Source: Marinobacter litoralis
GTDB lineage: Bacteria; Pseudomonadota; Gammaproteobacteria; Pseudomonadales; Oleiphilaceae
Reading direction: 5' to 3'
Assembly: GCF_016427555.1 (NCBI RefSeq)
Contig: NZ_JAELVS010000001.1
Location: 992,001-1,056,000 of the forward strand
Length of the DNA: 64,000 bases
The notes beneath the pieces are model-generated. The model was not told the origin of the DNA and did no database searches. It saw nothing but the letters and a program-made list of their open reading frames with translations. Numbering within the stretch: the stretch's first letter is position 1; every line of letters begins with the position of its first letter. This document shows, piece by piece, positions 8,762 through 18,820 of this stretch. The position numbers and the translations under genes were made by a program.

Positions 8762-8829
8762 CGCTGAAACAGACTATTCCGTAAACTTTTCCTGATCGAA
8801 TCCGACCCCGGCAGACAAAGGAATTGTTT

Positions 8830-9744
8830 ATGGCAGGCGCCAGCCTTCTCACCCTTCTCGATGACATCGCGACGATGTTGGACGATGTGGCCTTGATGAC
8901 CAAGGTCGCCGGCAAGAAAACCGCAGGCGTGCTGGGGGACGATCTGGCGCTCAATGCGCAGCAGGTCGCCGGTGTAAAACCCGCTCGTGAATTGCCTGTA
9001 GTTTGGGCGGTTGCCAAAGGCTCGATGCTGAACAAATGCATTCTTGTACCCGCGGCAGTCGCAATCAGTTTTTTCCTTCCTTGGTTGGTTATTCCGCTTC
9101 TGATGCTGGGTGGCGCATTTTTGTGCTTTGAAGGCTTCGAAAAAGTGGCTCACAAATTCTTGCACGGCAAGGAGGAGCAGGCACACAAAGAAAACCTCCG
9201 GGAAGCGTTGAAAAATCCTGACGTGAATCTGAAAGACGTGGAACGGGAAAAGATCAAAGGCGCTATTCGAACCGATTTCATTCTGTCCGCCGAGATTATC
9301 GCGATTACTTTGGGCATTGTGGCCGAGAAAAGTCTTGGAATGCAGTTTGCCGTGCTTACGGTCGTCGCGGTGATGGTGACTGTCGTGGTCTACGGTTTGG
9401 TGGCCGCTATCGTGAAAATAGACGATGGAGGGTTATACCTGAGCCAGAGAGACTCCGCGGCACTTCAGCGTATCGGTGACGGCATACTTTGGTTGGCGCC
9501 TTACATGATGAGGACCCTGACCATTGTTGGCACCGTTGCCATGTTTCTGGTGGGCGGCGGTATCCTCACGCACGGTATTGCGCCCGTTTATGAGGCCATT
9601 CGAGGGTTTGCGGCAGAGGTAGGTGGTATCGGCGCTGTGTTGATCCCCACATTGGGTGACGGCCTGTTCGGGCTAATTGCCGGAGGTGTGCTGGTGGCGG
9701 TGCTGACGCCGTTCATCAAGCTTTGGCAAAAGCGAACCGCTTAA
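8830..9744 (+). CDS. DUF808 (YedI family) inner-membrane protein
   Basis: A 304-aa protein matching the DUF808/YedI family: an N-terminal [15 protein letters not shown] segment, then several hydrophobic stretches (about 72-102, 156-178, 182-204, 230-255, 265-295). Function is not established for the family. ATG 8830 has AAAGGA before it. Its stop overlaps that of the convergent rsmE gene by four bases. Confidence 0.85.
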   Translation: MAGASLLTLLDDIATMLDDVALMTKVAGKKTAGVLGDDLALNAQQVAGVKPARELPVVWAVAKGSMLNKCILVPAAVAISFFLPWLVIPLLMLGGAFLCFEGFEKVAHKFLHGKEEQAHKENLREALKNPDVNLKDVEREKIKGAIRTDFILSAEIIAITLGIVAEKSLGMQFAVLTVVAVMVTVVVYGLVAAIVKIDDGGLYLSQRDSAALQRIGDGILWLAPYMMRTLTIVGTVAMFLVGGGILTHGIAPVYEAIRGFAAEVGGIGAVLIPTLGDGLFGLIAGGVLVAVLTPFIKLWQKRTA

Positions 9745-10460
9745 AGACAGGCGTCGAATAAACGGCTGATCAGCACAGGAACCGCGGTTTCCACCCGAAG
9801 AATGCGGGGGCCAAGGTGCACACTTTGGCAACCCGCTTCTTCCAGTTTTCTGACCTCGTAATCGGTAAAACCACCTTCGGGGCCGATGCATATTGCCGCG
9901 GGCTCATTCAGATGTGTTGGGCACGGAATGGCGGTGCCCGGATGGGCCACCAAAGCCCGTTTGCCGGCCAGAAGGGCCGGTAGCTCGTCTTCGACAAACG
10001 GCTTGAACAGTTTTCGAATGTGTACGTTCGGCATCAGCGTGTCTTTGGATTGCTCGAGCCCCAAAGTCAGGTTGTCACGCAGATTGTCCTCGGACAGCCA
10101 GGGCGTTTGCCAAAAGCTTTTCTCGACCTTGTAGCTGTTGATCAGCCAGATATCTTTCACGCCCAGTGAGGCGCAGGTTTGCAGCGTGCGCCTGAACATC
10201 TTGGGGCGGGGCATGGCGAGGATCAGGGTCAGGGGTAAAGGCGTGGGTGCAGGCTGCTCCAGAAAGACCTGCAGCTCAGCTTCGGAGTCCGTTAGATGAA
10301 TGACCTCTCCATAACCCATGGCACCGTTCACGCGGCCCACAGGCAGTGTGTGGCCTGCGCCGGCCTTGAGTACGGTTTTCAGGTGGTCAAAGCGACGACC
10401 GCGCAACCGTACGCGATCTGAATCGATGAAATCTTCGTCAAACAGCAGTGCCAGGTTCAT
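9741..10460 (-). CDS. rsmE: 16S rRNA (uracil1498-N3)-methyltransferase RsmE
   Basis: A 239-aa SPOUT-class methyltransferase that modifies U1498 of 16S rRNA with S-adenosylmethionine. Visible marks are the N-terminal PUA-like R-R-F-D-H-L region, then the C-terminal knot motifs I-G-P-E-G-G-F and [11 protein letters not shown]. It overlaps the end of tatC by four bases and closes a reverse-strand gene run. Length and motifs are standard. Confidence 0.93.
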   Translation of the reverse strand: MNLALLFDEDFIDSDRVRLRGRRFDHLKTVLKAGAGHTLPVGRVNGAMGYGEVIHLTDSEAELQVFLEQPAPTPLPLTLILAMPRPKMFRRTLQTCASLGVKDIWLINSYKVEKSFWQTPWLSEDNLRDNLTLGLEQSKDTLMPNVHIRKLFKPFVEDELPALLAGKRALVAHPGTAIPCPTHLNEPAAICIGPEGGFTDYEVRKLEEAGCQSVHLGPRILRVETAVPVLISRLFDACL

Positions 10461-11233
10461 TGGCTGTTGCCCAGCTCTTCCTCGTCAGCATCCTGCCGCT
10501 CTTTGTAGGCCAGCCGGCCGAATAGAATGCCGAACTCGAACAAGATCCACATGGGAACCGCCAGCAGGGTCTGGGAAATGATATCAGGCGGGGTCAGCAG
10601 CATGCCGATGATGAAACAGGCAACCACCACATAGGGCCGTTTGGCGGCAAGATCTTTGGGGGTAGTTGCGCCGGTAAGGATCAGCAGCACTGTGGCAATA
10701 GGTATCTCGAAGGCCACGCCGAAAGCGAAGAACATTTTCAGAATGAAGTTCAGATAGCTGGCAATATCCGGTAATTCGATGATGCCTTCCGGCCCGATGG
10801 CGGTAAAAAAGCCGAAAACCAGCGGAAAAACCACGAAATAGGCGAAGGTGGCGCCGCCATAAAACAGGATGACGGAGGTAAAGAGCAGCGGAAAGGCCAG
10901 GCGTTTTTCATGGGCATAGAGGCCCGGCGCAACAAAGCTCCAGAGCTGGTAAAGAATGATGGGAATGGCGGCAAATACGGCCAATACCAACGCCAGTTTC
11001 AACGGCGCGAAAAAGGGCGAGGTGATGTCGGTGGCGATCATCATCTGGCCTTCCGGAAGCAGATCCCGCAACGGCTGTGACAACAGCAGGTAAAGATCGT
11101 TGGCGAACGGGTAGATCACCGCAAAGCAGATGATGACGGCCAAAACCATTTTCAATAAACGGTTGCGGAGCTCGAGCAAATGCTCAATGAGCGGCATTTC
11201 TGGCGCTTGCTGACTTTCTGGTGATGAACTCAT
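10457..11233 (-). CDS. tatC: Sec-independent protein translocase TatC
   Basis: A 258-aa, six-helix inner-membrane protein, the twin-arginine signal receptor of the Tat pathway. The N-terminal P-L-I-E-H-L-L-E-L-R motif (about 14-23) and the conserved F-x-x-P-L segments are present. It overlaps tatB by four bases and rsmE by four, indicating tight coupling in tatABC-rsmE. The Tat system would export folded cofactor proteins; none of its substrates is identified here. Confidence 0.95.
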   Translation of the reverse strand: MSSSPESQQAPEMPLIEHLLELRNRLLKMVLAVIICFAVIYPFANDLYLLLSQPLRDLLPEGQMMIATDITSPFFAPLKLALVLAVFAAIPIILYQLWSFVAPGLYAHEKRLAFPLLFTSVILFYGGATFAYFVVFPLVFGFFTAIGPEGIIELPDIASYLNFILKMFFAFGVAFEIPIATVLLILTGATTPKDLAAKRPYVVVACFIIGMLLTPPDIISQTLLAVPMWILFEFGILFGRLAYKERQDADEEELGNSQ

Positions 11234-11625
11234 GAACGGTTTTCCGACGAATTCCCCGAGGTTTGGTCCGTATTGCTGGTTGGCTGGTTATCCGGGCTGG
11301 AGCGTTCAGGTTGCGCGGGTTGGGTCTTTACCGGACTGTTTTCCGGCAAAATCATGTGCTCGTACTTTTTCGCTTCGTCCAATGCGCCCTTTACGGTTTT
11401 TTCCACATCTTCCAGGCCTACGTCACCGGCCTTTCGGAGCTGCTCCCGAAGCTCTTCTGCTTTCAGTTCGCGATCCAGCTCTGAGGTGAACTGTCGGACC
11501 ATACGGCGCGCGCCGCCTACCCACCGGCCAGCTGTCCGGGCGGCAGAAGGCAGCCGCTCCGGGCCGAGGACGAGCAGTGCGATGATGCCGCAAATCAATA
11601 GCTCAACAAAGCCAATATCAAACAT
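11230..11625 (-). CDS. tatB: Sec-independent protein translocase TatB
   Basis: A 131-aa protein with the TatB signature: M-F-D-I-G-F-x-E-L, one N-terminal membrane helix (about 5-21), the G-P-E-R-L-P hinge and an amphipathic helix, then a long polar tail rich in Ser, Pro and Gln. It works with TatC in recognising twin-arginine substrates. It starts 12 bases after tatA. Confidence 0.95.
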   Translation of the reverse strand: MFDIGFVELLICGIIALLVLGPERLPSAARTAGRWVGGARRMVRQFTSELDRELKAEELREQLRKAGDVGLEDVEKTVKGALDEAKKYEHMILPENSPVKTQPAQPERSSPDNQPTSNTDQTSGNSSENRS

Positions 11626-11637
11626 TCAGGGGGGCGC

Positions 11638-11865
11638 TCAGCTCTTTTGCTTTTCCTGAGTTTTCGCGTCAGCCTGAGCTTGTTCGGCCTTTTGGCTTTC
11701 CAAGGTGTCTGATTCGTCTTTTTTCTCGTCTTCTTCATTCATGGACTTCTTGAATCCACGAATGGCGCCACCGAGATCGGTGCCAATATTACGAAGCTTC
11801 TTGGTTCCGAACAGCAAAATAACGATGCCGAGCACGATGAGAAGTTGCCAGATACTGATACCCAT
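11638..11865 (-). CDS. tatA: Sec-independent protein translocase TatA
   Basis: A 75-aa pore-forming Tat component with a single N-terminal membrane helix, the F-G-T-K-K-L hinge and the amphipathic G-G-A-I-R-G-F-K-K helix, followed by a charged tail. It is the first tat gene on the reverse strand, 85 bases downstream of hisE. Confidence 0.95.
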   Translation of the reverse strand: MGISIWQLLIVLGIVILLFGTKKLRNIGTDLGGAIRGFKKSMNEEDEKKDESDTLESQKAEQAQADAKTQEKQKS

Positions 11866-11950
11866 GAGGGATCCTCGTTCTAATGGTTCTGTTTGTCATA
11901 TTGTACGCCAATGACAACCTTGGGGAGAAATTCTCCTTGGAGGTGTCCCT

Positions 11951-12280
11951 TCAGGATTGTCGTGACGCTTTTTCTTCCAAACCGGACAGATCAAACCGGC
12001 GGGCCAACTCGTCGGTTACGTCTTTTGGGCTCAGGCCGAGGCGAGACAGCATCACCATGGTGTGAAACCACAGGTCGGCGGTTTCGTAGATCACATCCTG
12101 AGTATCTCCGGAGTGTTCTGCGTCTTTCGCCGCCAGCAAGGTTTCAGTGCACTCTTCTCCGACCTTTTCCAATATCTTGTTCAGGCCTTTGGCGTGCAGG
12201 CTGGCGACGTAGGAGGTGTCGGGGGCCGCTTCTTTGCGGGCCTCAAGAACCTCGGCCAGGCGTTCCAGTACATCACTCAC
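11951..12280 (-). CDS. hisE: Phosphoribosyl-ATP diphosphatase HisE
   Basis: A 109-aa MazG-like pyrophosphatase for the second step of histidine biosynthesis. The helix-forming acidic motifs [12 protein letters not shown] and [10 protein letters not shown] (metal-binding acidic residues) are clear. It follows hisI by 12 bases; the two activities are separate genes here, not a fused hisIE as in enterobacteria. Confidence 0.95.
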   Translation of the reverse strand: MSDVLERLAEVLEARKEAAPDTSYVASLHAKGLNKILEKVGEECTETLLAAKDAEHSGDTQDVIYETADLWFHTMVMLSRLGLSPKDVTDELARRFDLSGLEEKASRQS

Positions 12281-12292
12281 GGGCTTCGCTCC

Positions 12293-12709
12293 TCAGTTAC
12301 TGCCATAAATCGCATCAGGGTCTTTCAGTACCGGTTCGGCACTGATCCACTTGCCATCTTCCAGAGTCCGGTAAAAACAGCTCCGGCGGCCAGTATGACA
12401 GGCAATGCCGCCCTTTTGCTCCACTTTCAGCAGGATCACGTCGGCATCGCAGTCCAGGCGGATGTCTTTGAGAACCTGCTGATGCCCGGAGCTTTCGCCC
12501 TTGCGCCAGAGCTTGCCGCGGGAGCGCGACCAGTACACGGCCTGACCTTCTTCAACTGTGAGCTGAAGGGATTCCCGGTTCATCCAGGCCATCATCAGGA
12601 TATCGCCGGTTTCGGCGTCCTGGGCAATGGCGGGTACCAGGCCGTCTTCGGTCCAGAGGATGTCGTCTAACCAGCTGGAGCCGCCTAGATTATTCGCTAA
12701 ATCTTTCAT
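12293..12709 (-). CDS. hisI: Phosphoribosyl-AMP cyclohydrolase HisI
   Basis: A 138-aa enzyme opening the adenine ring of PR-AMP in histidine biosynthesis. Visible: [25 protein letters not shown], the D-C-D-A-D metal site and [11 protein letters not shown] with zinc-binding cysteines. ATG 12709 follows AGGA at 9 bases; an ATG ten codons upstream is less likely. Paired with hisE. Confidence 0.93.
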   Translation of the reverse strand: MKDLANNLGGSSWLDDILWTEDGLVPAIAQDAETGDILMMAWMNRESLQLTVEEGQAVYWSRSRGKLWRKGESSGHQQVLKDIRLDCDADVILLKVEQKGGIACHTGRRSCFYRTLEDGKWISAEPVLKDPDAIYGSN

Positions 12710-12757
12710 TTCGATGAATCCTGAACAGGGTAAGTGCAAGGGCGAAAGGCATGCGGT

Positions 12758-13234
12758 TCAGCTCGCGCATTGAGCTTGCACCGGTAGTTTTACAGGCATG
12801 AGACTGGCCTTCAAGTAGAGCGGGTGAGCCGGCTCGCCCGATTTGTTCATTCGGATGCAGTGAAGGTCCGGTAACAGGCGATGAATTTCGTCGGAGCGCC
12901 CCCTGTGGCTACCGTGATTACCCCACGCCGCAACCGTTAGCTTTGAAGCCTTGGCCAATTGCAGCAACCACTTGTCGTTGTCGTCGCCAACGGGGTCCGG
13001 GGCCGTGATCAACTCATCGGGCGTCGCAGCCCGAAAGGCGAACAGGTTGGTCACGTGTACGCCGCCAAAACCCCAGCTTTTGGCAAAATTGGTGCAGCGG
13101 GTGATGGTGGGGTTGTCATCGGTCAGAGACGGATTCAGCCCGATAATCATGACGCTTGGCTTATCTGCCTCCCAGGTTCGGCTGAGGGCATAACGGTAGC
13201 GTCCGCAGGGCGAATAATGGGTTTGCGTTTCCAT
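12758..13234 (-). CDS. DUF1643 domain protein
   Basis: A 158-aa protein matching DUF1643: Y-S-P-C-G-x-Y-R-Y near the N-terminus, then I-G-L-N-P-S-L-T-D-D-N-P-T-I-T-R-C and V-T-N-L-F-A-F-R-A-T near residues 32-70, and A-A-W-G-N-H-G. The conserved polar residues suggest a nucleotide- or nucleic-acid-related enzyme, but no function is known to me. It sits between ubiB and hisI on the same strand, without overlap to either. Confidence 0.8.
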   Translation of the reverse strand: METQTHYSPCGRYRYALSRTWEADKPSVMIIGLNPSLTDDNPTITRCTNFAKSWGFGGVHVTNLFAFRAATPDELITAPDPVGDDNDKWLLQLAKASKLTVAAWGNHGSHRGRSDEIHRLLPDLHCIRMNKSGEPAHPLYLKASLMPVKLPVQAQCAS

Positions 13235-13266
13235 GTCGGCTCAGCGGTTGACGGTATAGGGCATGG

Positions 13267-14910
13267 TTAACGACTGCCCCGAAGCACCAGTGCGCCCGCG
13301 CCGGCAAACAGCGCCCACGACCACAGTGGAACGTTCTGAAGCCATTCCGTCGTGCCCGGTTGGGTTCCGGCGATGGCTACGCCAACCAGTGCCAATGCAA
13401 TGATGCCTCGGCGCCAACGGCGGTCAGTTTTACGCTGCTGTTCGCGTAATAAGGCGAGCGTGTCCTGATTCTGTTGTTCGGTCGGGCCGGCACTTCGCAG
13501 TTGCAGTAACGCATCGTGAACCAGTTGCGGCATTTCCGGAGATTGCTCCAGCCAGGAAGGCAAGTGCGTCTGTAAGGATTTAATAAGGCCTGACGGGCCA
13601 ATGCGCTTACGCATCCAGTTTTCCAAAAATGGTTGTGCCGTGCTCCACAAGTCGAGATCCGGATAGAGCTGGCGGCCCAGCCCCTCAACGTTCAACAGGG
13701 TTTTTTGCAGCAATACCAGCTGAGGCTGGACTTCCATATCGAACCGGCGAGCGGTCTGGAACAGGCGCAGCAGAAAATGCCCGAACGAGATATCTTTGAG
13801 TGGCTTCTCAAAAATAGGTTCACACACGGTGCGGATCGCCGCTTCGAATTCGTTGATGCGGGTTTCCGGCGGGACCCAGCCGGACTGGATGTGCAGCTGG
13901 GCAACCTGCCGGTAATCGCGGCGGAAAAAGGCGAGCAGGTTGCGAGCCAGATAGCTTTGATCGTCCGGCGCCAGAGTGCCGACAATGCCGAAGTCGATGG
14001 CGATGTATTGCGGATCCGCCGGATTGGACACATCCACGAAAATGTTGCCCGGGTGCATGTCCGCGTGGAAGAAGCTGTCGCGGAATACCTGGGTGAAGAA
14101 AATCTCCACACCCTTTTCGGCCAGCACTTTCATGTTCACGCCGGCAGCCTTCAGCGCTTCGACATCGGCGATGGGGATGCCGTGGATGCGCTCCATCACC
14201 AGCACCGATTTGCTGGTGTAATCCCAGTCGATAAACGGGATATAAATCAACGGCGAGTTCTCGAAGTTGCGGCGTAACTGGCTGGCGTTGGCAGCCTCAC
14301 GCTGCAGGTCCAGTTCGTCGTGGATGGTGGCGTCGTAATCAGCAACCACTTCCACCGGGTGCAGGCGCTTGCCTTCGGACCAGTATTTTTCCAGCAACCC
14401 TGCCATCAGGTACATCAGCGCCAGATCCTGGCGAATGACTTTCTCGATACCCGGACGGAGCACTTTGACCACTACTTTCTGGCCATTGCGCAGTGTCGCG
14501 GGGTGAACCTGCGCGACCGAGGCGGAGGCCATGGGGTCTGCGCCGAACTCGGCAAACAGTTCCGAAACCGGGGCGCCGAGCGAGCCTTCGATGATGCTCC
14601 GGGCCTGATCACTGGGGAAGGGCGGTACTCGATCCTGCAGCTGTTTCAATGATGCCGCCATGTCATCCGGCAACAGGTCGCGCCGGGTAGACAAAATCTG
14701 GCCGAATTTGACAAATACCGGCCCTAATTCTTCCAGCGCCAGGCGTAAACGGTCACCTCGGCTCAGTTTGGGCTGAGGGAACAGGTGCCAGGGGGCCAAC
14801 AAAAAGAAGATCTTCAGAGGCGCGGGCAGCTCCGCCAAGGGCAGGAAGGTGTCGAGCCGGTAGCGGCAAAATACCCAAGCAATTCGGAACAGGCGTTGCA
14901 GGCGTGTCAC
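13267..14910 (-). CDS. ubiB: UbiB, ABC1/ADCK-type atypical kinase for ubiquinone synthesis
   Basis: A 547-aa membrane-associated protein-kinase-like ATPase that supports ubiquinone biosynthesis. It shows the family-specific K68-F-G-Q71 motif, the alanine-rich loop [17 protein letters not shown] catalytic loop and I-D-F-G-I-V-G, plus two C-terminal hydrophobic helices (about 500-515 and 525-542). Its ATG overlaps the ubiJ stop by four bases, so ubiE-ubiJ-ubiB is an operon. Confidence 0.95.
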   Translation of the reverse strand: MTRLQRLFRIAWVFCRYRLDTFLPLAELPAPLKIFFLLAPWHLFPQPKLSRGDRLRLALEELGPVFVKFGQILSTRRDLLPDDMAASLKQLQDRVPPFPSDQARSIIEGSLGAPVSELFAEFGADPMASASVAQVHPATLRNGQKVVVKVLRPGIEKVIRQDLALMYLMAGLLEKYWSEGKRLHPVEVVADYDATIHDELDLQREAANASQLRRNFENSPLIYIPFIDWDYTSKSVLVMERIHGIPIADVEALKAAGVNMKVLAEKGVEIFFTQVFRDSFFHADMHPGNIFVDVSNPADPQYIAIDFGIVGTLAPDDQSYLARNLLAFFRRDYRQVAQLHIQSGWVPPETRINEFEAAIRTVCEPIFEKPLKDISFGHFLLRLFQTARRFDMEVQPQLVLLQKTLLNVEGLGRQLYPDLDLWSTAQPFLENWMRKRIGPSGLIKSLQTHLPSWLEQSPEMPQLVHDALLQLRSAGPTEQQNQDTLALLREQQRKTDRRWRRGIIALALVGVAIAGTQPGTTEWLQNVPLWSWALFAGAGALVLRGSR

Positions 14911-15548
14911 AGGTTCTCCGTATCGGTATCGCTACCAGACAATTCCAAGTGGTTCAGGCGCGCCTCAAGGCGCTCGACCTGCAGATTGAGTTCGTCGATG
15001 TCCTGAAAGGTGGCTTCCAGTTCGCGGCGCCCGGGCAGGGCCCGGCTTTCTTCGTGGAGGTATTCTTCAACGTTGGCGTTCATGGTGTGGAACGCGTTTT
15101 GGCTCCACTGCACGGCATTGCGGATGCTTTTACCCAGTAGGTGGGCGGGCACGTCGCCAATGTGCCGGGCCATCGCCGCTTCCCAATCGGGTTGAAGCTG
15201 ATCCATTGCTCGCTGCAACTGATGGGCCAGAGCCGTGTCGCCGGTCACCTGTAGCCGTTCGTCGGCGAAAACGCGGTCGTCGCCCAGAGCCAAAGCCGCA
15301 AAGGCGACCGGTTTGCCGGAAATGCTCAGCACAGCTTCGTCATCCGGCTGGCTTCGCACCTGAACCTGATGACCGCCCCGGCCCAACGTCCAGCTGGTGG
15401 CGAACGGAGCCGTGATGTTGAACTGCACGGGGCCCGCAAGGGCGCGCAGTAATGCTTCACGGCCAGCCGGGTCCAGCGCCAGCGCCCGGTTCAACGCGGC
15501 TTCGACAATGGCGCTGGCCGCCGACAAGAGCGTAGGGCCGGGGAACAT
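14907..15548 (-). CDS. ubiJ: Ubiquinone biosynthesis accessory factor UbiJ (SCP2 domain)
   Basis: A 213-aa soluble protein with an N-terminal SCP2-like lipid-binding domain (about 10-120; [25 protein letters not shown]) and a C-terminal coiled coil (about 170-205). UbiJ scaffolds the Ubi complex with UbiK. It is placed between ubiE and ubiB with overlaps on both sides, the conserved order. Confidence 0.9.
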   Translation of the reverse strand: MFPGPTLLSAASAIVEAALNRALALDPAGREALLRALAGPVQFNITAPFATSWTLGRGGHQVQVRSQPDDEAVLSISGKPVAFAALALGDDRVFADERLQVTGDTALAHQLQRAMDQLQPDWEAAMARHIGDVPAHLLGKSIRNAVQWSQNAFHTMNANVEEYLHEESRALPGRRELEATFQDIDELNLQVERLEARLNHLELSGSDTDTENL

Positions 15549-16330
15549 CAGGGTTTAATTCCCACGTGCAGTGCGACAATGCCGCCGGTCATGTTGTAGT
15601 ACTTGCAGTTCACCAGATCTGCGTCTTCCATCATGCCCTTCAGGGTGTCCTGGTCCGGGTGCATACGGATGGACTCGGCCAGGTACTTGTAGCTTTCGCT
15701 GTCACCGGCAAAGAGTTGACCCATCAGTGGCAGAGCGCTGAATGAGTAGGTGTCGTAGGCCTTGCTTAGCAGCGGGTTGGTGGGCTTGGAGAACTCCAGC
15801 ACCATCAATTTGCCGCCCGGCTTCAGGGTGCGGGTCATGTCACGCAGGGCCTGATCTTTATCGGTGACGTTACGCAGGCCGAAGGCGATGGAAACCGCAT
15901 TGAAGCTGTTGTCGGGGAACGGCAGGTGCTCGGCATCGGCCTGCACATACTCGATGTTGCCGGCATAACCACGGTCGGTCAGGCGGCTGCGGCCCACCTG
16001 CAACATGGAGGCGTTGATGTCAGCCAGAACCACTTTGCCCGATGGCCCCACCAGATCGGAGAACTTCATGGTCAGATCGCCAGTGCCGCCGGCAATGTCG
16101 AGCACCTGATGGCCGGGGCGAACGCCGCTCAGCTCAATGGTGAAGCGTTTCCACAAACGGTGGATGCCCATCGACATCAAGTCGTTCATGAGGTCGTACT
16201 TGCCCGCGACGCTGTGGAAAACTTCGGCCACCTGGCTTGCTTTCTGGCTCTTCGGCACGTTCCGGAAACCGAAATGGGTCACGTCGTCCTGGCTGTCGCC
16301 GGGGGTGCCTGGCGTTTGCTGCTCGCTCAT
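15548..16330 (-). CDS. ubiE: Ubiquinone/menaquinone C-methyltransferase UbiE
   Basis: A 260-aa class I SAM methyltransferase. Motif [13 protein letters not shown] (about 77-88), [12 protein letters not shown] and the UbiE signature G-L-R-N-V-T-D and L-E-F-S-K-P are present. It methylates the quinone ring carbon. First gene of the ubiEJB operon; one-base overlap with ubiJ. Confidence 0.96.
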   Translation of the reverse strand: MSEQQTPGTPGDSQDDVTHFGFRNVPKSQKASQVAEVFHSVAGKYDLMNDLMSMGIHRLWKRFTIELSGVRPGHQVLDIAGGTGDLTMKFSDLVGPSGKVVLADINASMLQVGRSRLTDRGYAGNIEYVQADAEHLPFPDNSFNAVSIAFGLRNVTDKDQALRDMTRTLKPGGKLMVLEFSKPTNPLLSKAYDTYSFSALPLMGQLFAGDSESYKYLAESIRMHPDQDTLKGMMEDADLVNCKYYNMTGGIVALHVGIKP

Positions 16331-16446
16331 GGGAGAGGGTCCTGTCAGAAACTGAATGCTGTATTCTAACTGTTGAGGTGTTGGCTACAAGTTTATTACC
16401 GGCTTACACTGTAAAACCGTTTCCAAATAGCTGAGAAAACTGATTC

Positions 16447-16725
16447 ATGTCTGTTATCGATATCCACCGTGCCCATGAACTGGACAAAGAACACGCTCGC
16501 GATGCGGCCGAAACTCTGGCCAAAGACCTGTCGCAGAAATTTGATTTGAACTATCTGTGGGAAGGCGATCAGCTGAAGTTCAAGCGCAGTGGCGTGAAAG
16601 GCCAGCTCAACATTGCGGAATCTGATCTGCACATTCATTTGGAGTTAGGGTTGATGCTGCGTCCGTTTAAGTCTCGCATCGAGCAGGAAATTCATACCCA
16701 GCTGGACCAGATCGTCAAGGCGTAA
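16447..16725 (+). CDS. Polyhydroxyalkanoic acid system family protein (small)
   Basis: A 92-aa protein of the PHA-system/granule-region family: basic-acidic N-terminal helix (H-A-R-D-A-A-E-T-L-A-K-D), Y-L-W-E-G-D-Q-L-K-F, and a C-terminal L-G-L-M-L-R-P-F-K-S-R-I-E region. In pseudomonads such genes lie near phaC loci and the ubiEJB operon. Direct function is unknown. Divergent from ubiE. Confidence 0.75.
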   Translation: MSVIDIHRAHELDKEHARDAAETLAKDLSQKFDLNYLWEGDQLKFKRSGVKGQLNIAESDLHIHLELGLMLRPFKSRIEQEIHTQLDQIVKA

Positions 16726-16731
16726 GCCGCC

Positions 16732-17481
16732 TTACAGGTCACCCGACAGCGAGAAAGGCTCCGGGTGGCCGGCCAGTATATTGTCCATCACTCGTTGTTC
16801 CCGGCTGATCAGCCGTTCGATCAGCACATCCACCTTGTCCATTTTCCGGAACGCCGTGTAGCCACGGTGAATAAAACCGTGCAGATCGGCCAGCTCGGCT
16901 CTTTCCGCAGCCCCCCGAGTCATCGACAGCAACCACCCCAAACTGCGGTTGCGCACGTAGCGGTCCATTTGCCGACCGGTGATCGAGACCAGTTCCAGCT
17001 GACGTTTGCGAATTTCCAGCTGGCCGCTGGCGCGGTAGCCCTCACACCAATCTTCCGCGGTAATGTTCGCGAAGCTCCGGTCATTCCCGTGAAACCACTC
17101 GGCCAGCTCAAGATCGAGGCTTTGGGTGACCAGGTTCAGTTCCACCAATCCGGAAAAGGTGCCCAGCAGGTTGTCCGGTAACCACTTCACCATTTTAGGG
17201 AAAATTCGGTCTACGTTGTCGTCGCGCCGGGTCATGCCGGCCGGTGCGTACAGGTCAGACAGCAAAAATTCCAGCCCGGTGTGGTAGCCCGGGTGTTGGT
17301 AGAGGTCCTGGTGGGTGGATTTCAAGCGTTCGGCTTGCCAGTCCGCGAGCTTGAGGGTGCCTTCTTGCAGCGGGTGATTGGATTTGAGCTGGCGGAAATC
17401 GTGGTATTCGAGCAATAAGCGTTTAAGCCTGTGCGCATTTTCCGTATGCACTTCGGTTGTGATCAGGCGGTCACGATACAT
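16732..17481 (-). CDS. FFLEELY-motif-like protein
   Basis: A 249-aa soluble, mostly helical protein. Residues around 70-100 read G-L-E-F-L-L-S-D-L-Y-A-P-A-G and then R-R-D-D-N-V-D-R-I-F-P-K-M, resembling the FFLEELY-motif family of unknown function, in which F-F-L-x-x-L-Y precedes an R-D stretch. No enzyme motif or membrane helix was seen. It converges with the PHA-system gene, 6 bases apart. Confidence 0.6.
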   Translation of the reverse strand: MYRDRLITTEVHTENAHRLKRLLLEYHDFRQLKSNHPLQEGTLKLADWQAERLKSTHQDLYQHPGYHTGLEFLLSDLYAPAGMTRRDDNVDRIFPKMVKWLPDNLLGTFSGLVELNLVTQSLDLELAEWFHGNDRSFANITAEDWCEGYRASGQLEIRKRQLELVSITGRQMDRYVRNRSLGWLLSMTRGAAERAELADLHGFIHRGYTAFRKMDKVDVLIERLISREQRVMDNILAGHPEPFSLSGDL

Positions 17482-17565
17482 GCCAGAGCTCCACTAAGCT
17501 GAACTTGAAAGCGCTCAGTTTAGCGAAGCCACGCCACCGGTGCATCTGCAGCGTGCGAGCAGCGA

Positions 17566-18489
17566 TCAGGCCTGGGCCGTATTGGGAAGCGGCTCGAAGT
17601 CTGGCAGCCACTCAACGCTGTCGAGGGTGACAAAATGACTGGGAGCCGAGGTTTCGACAATGCGCATGGTGGTCGGGCTGGTTCTGGCGCTGGCCAGCAT
17701 CGCGGTGCGGTCAAGGATGCGGTCGGTGGCCGGAATCAGGAAGGTGCCGTAACGGATGTGTTGATATACCGAGCAGTCTGTGCGATCCATCCATTCCATG
17801 ATGTCTTCGATGTTCCGCACAATGGTGAGATGGTCTTTGGTGGCACAGAACAGCTTGCTCAGCAGCTGGCGTTTACGCGGGTTCATCTTGCCAAAAAAAG
17901 TCTGGCCGTAGGCCGATTGCGGCGCACTGTTAATTAACCGGATGATCCAGGGCCACATGCCATGACTGACCGGCTCCAGCAATGTGGTTACCAGCGCGTG
18001 CAGCTTGCCTTGGGGCAGAACGGGCGCTTCCAGAACAACTTCAACCTCTTCGTACAGTTCAGGCCACTGACGAATCGCCTCCAGAATCACAGCGCCGCCC
18101 CGGGAATGCCCGTGCACGCGGATATTCCGGGTTGTGGGAAGATTCTGCAGAGCCTGATTGAGAATACAGGCATCGTATTCGATGGTGCCTTCCAGATACT
18201 TGATGGGAACTTCCCATTCTGCTTTTTCAGGCGTCACGCCGTTAACCGGAATGTGGTAGTTGCTGCAGGTCAGCAGGATCAGCTCGGTGGTGGACGCATC
18301 ATAGGTTTGCGTGAAATAACAATGGTTTTCCAGAAAGCCGTGCACGCCGATAACCGTGTGCTCTGCGCTGCTGCTGTGGTTGCGTGTAGAGACCGCACCT
18401 TTGCCGACTCGATATACATGGCCCGAGAACATCTCGGAGTATGCGATATCGATCGGTTTAATCAGCTTGCGAATGTGACTGGCTTTCAT
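17566..18489 (-). CDS. Alpha/beta-hydrolase-like protein
   Basis: A 307-aa protein with the alpha/beta-hydrolase core: V-I-G-V-H-G-F (oxyanion strand, about 46-52) and the nucleophile elbow G127-H-S129-R-G-G. No signal peptide was seen. I start at ATG 18489, preceded by GGGAGAAACAACT; the reading to 18648 adds 53 residues of no family character. Divergent from a wax-ester synthase-like gene, which hints at a role with acyl esters, but the substrate is unknown. Confidence 0.72.
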   Translation of the reverse strand: MKASHIRKLIKPIDIAYSEMFSGHVYRVGKGAVSTRNHSSSAEHTVIGVHGFLENHCYFTQTYDASTTELILLTCSNYHIPVNGVTPEKAEWEVPIKYLEGTIEYDACILNQALQNLPTTRNIRVHGHSRGGAVILEAIRQWPELYEEVEVVLEAPVLPQGKLHALVTTLLEPVSHGMWPWIIRLINSAPQSAYGQTFFGKMNPRKRQLLSKLFCATKDHLTIVRNIEDIMEWMDRTDCSVYQHIRYGTFLIPATDRILDRTAMLASARTSPTTMRIVETSAPSHFVTLDSVEWLPDFEPLPNTAQA

Positions 18490-18820
18490 AGTTGTTTCTC
18501 CCGGCACGGCTACTTGTTGTTGGATTATTCGTAGCTTGTGTCCCAGTTGTAGCTCGAATGCTCTGTGTGTGGAATTGCCCGTCTGCCCACACAAATGACG
18601 AATTTGGGCCAAGCGAGTGTTCGCTTGTCGTTTGTACAACAATCGCACTAAGTGATATCTCCAGTATAGAGCGAAACCATACAGTAACGTAACTTTTTGT
18701 AATTATGTGCGGTGGTTGGAATATGGAGACGGTACCCTGACTCTGGCACAATGCAGAGCTCGCAATAATAAGACATTCAATCGGGGAACTTCAGGTTTGA
18801 GCCAAGAGCAATCGCATCTC
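18490..18820. other. Divergent intergenic region between hydrolase and WS/DGAT gene
   Basis: This 331-base stretch holds no convincing gene. It contains an inverted repeat CAAGCGA-GTGT-TCGCTTG (18610-18627), the palindrome TTGTACAA (18632-18639), a more open TGTGTG...CACACA pair (about 18571-18594) and TATAGA near 18665 as a possible -10. These are operator-like or hairpin features for one or both divergent genes; no regulator can be named. Confidence 0.5.

Noticed and set aside
17496..17524. CTAAGCTGA...TCAGTTTAG as terminator of the hydrolase gene
   Set aside because: Stem is interrupted and no U-tract follows on the reverse strand.
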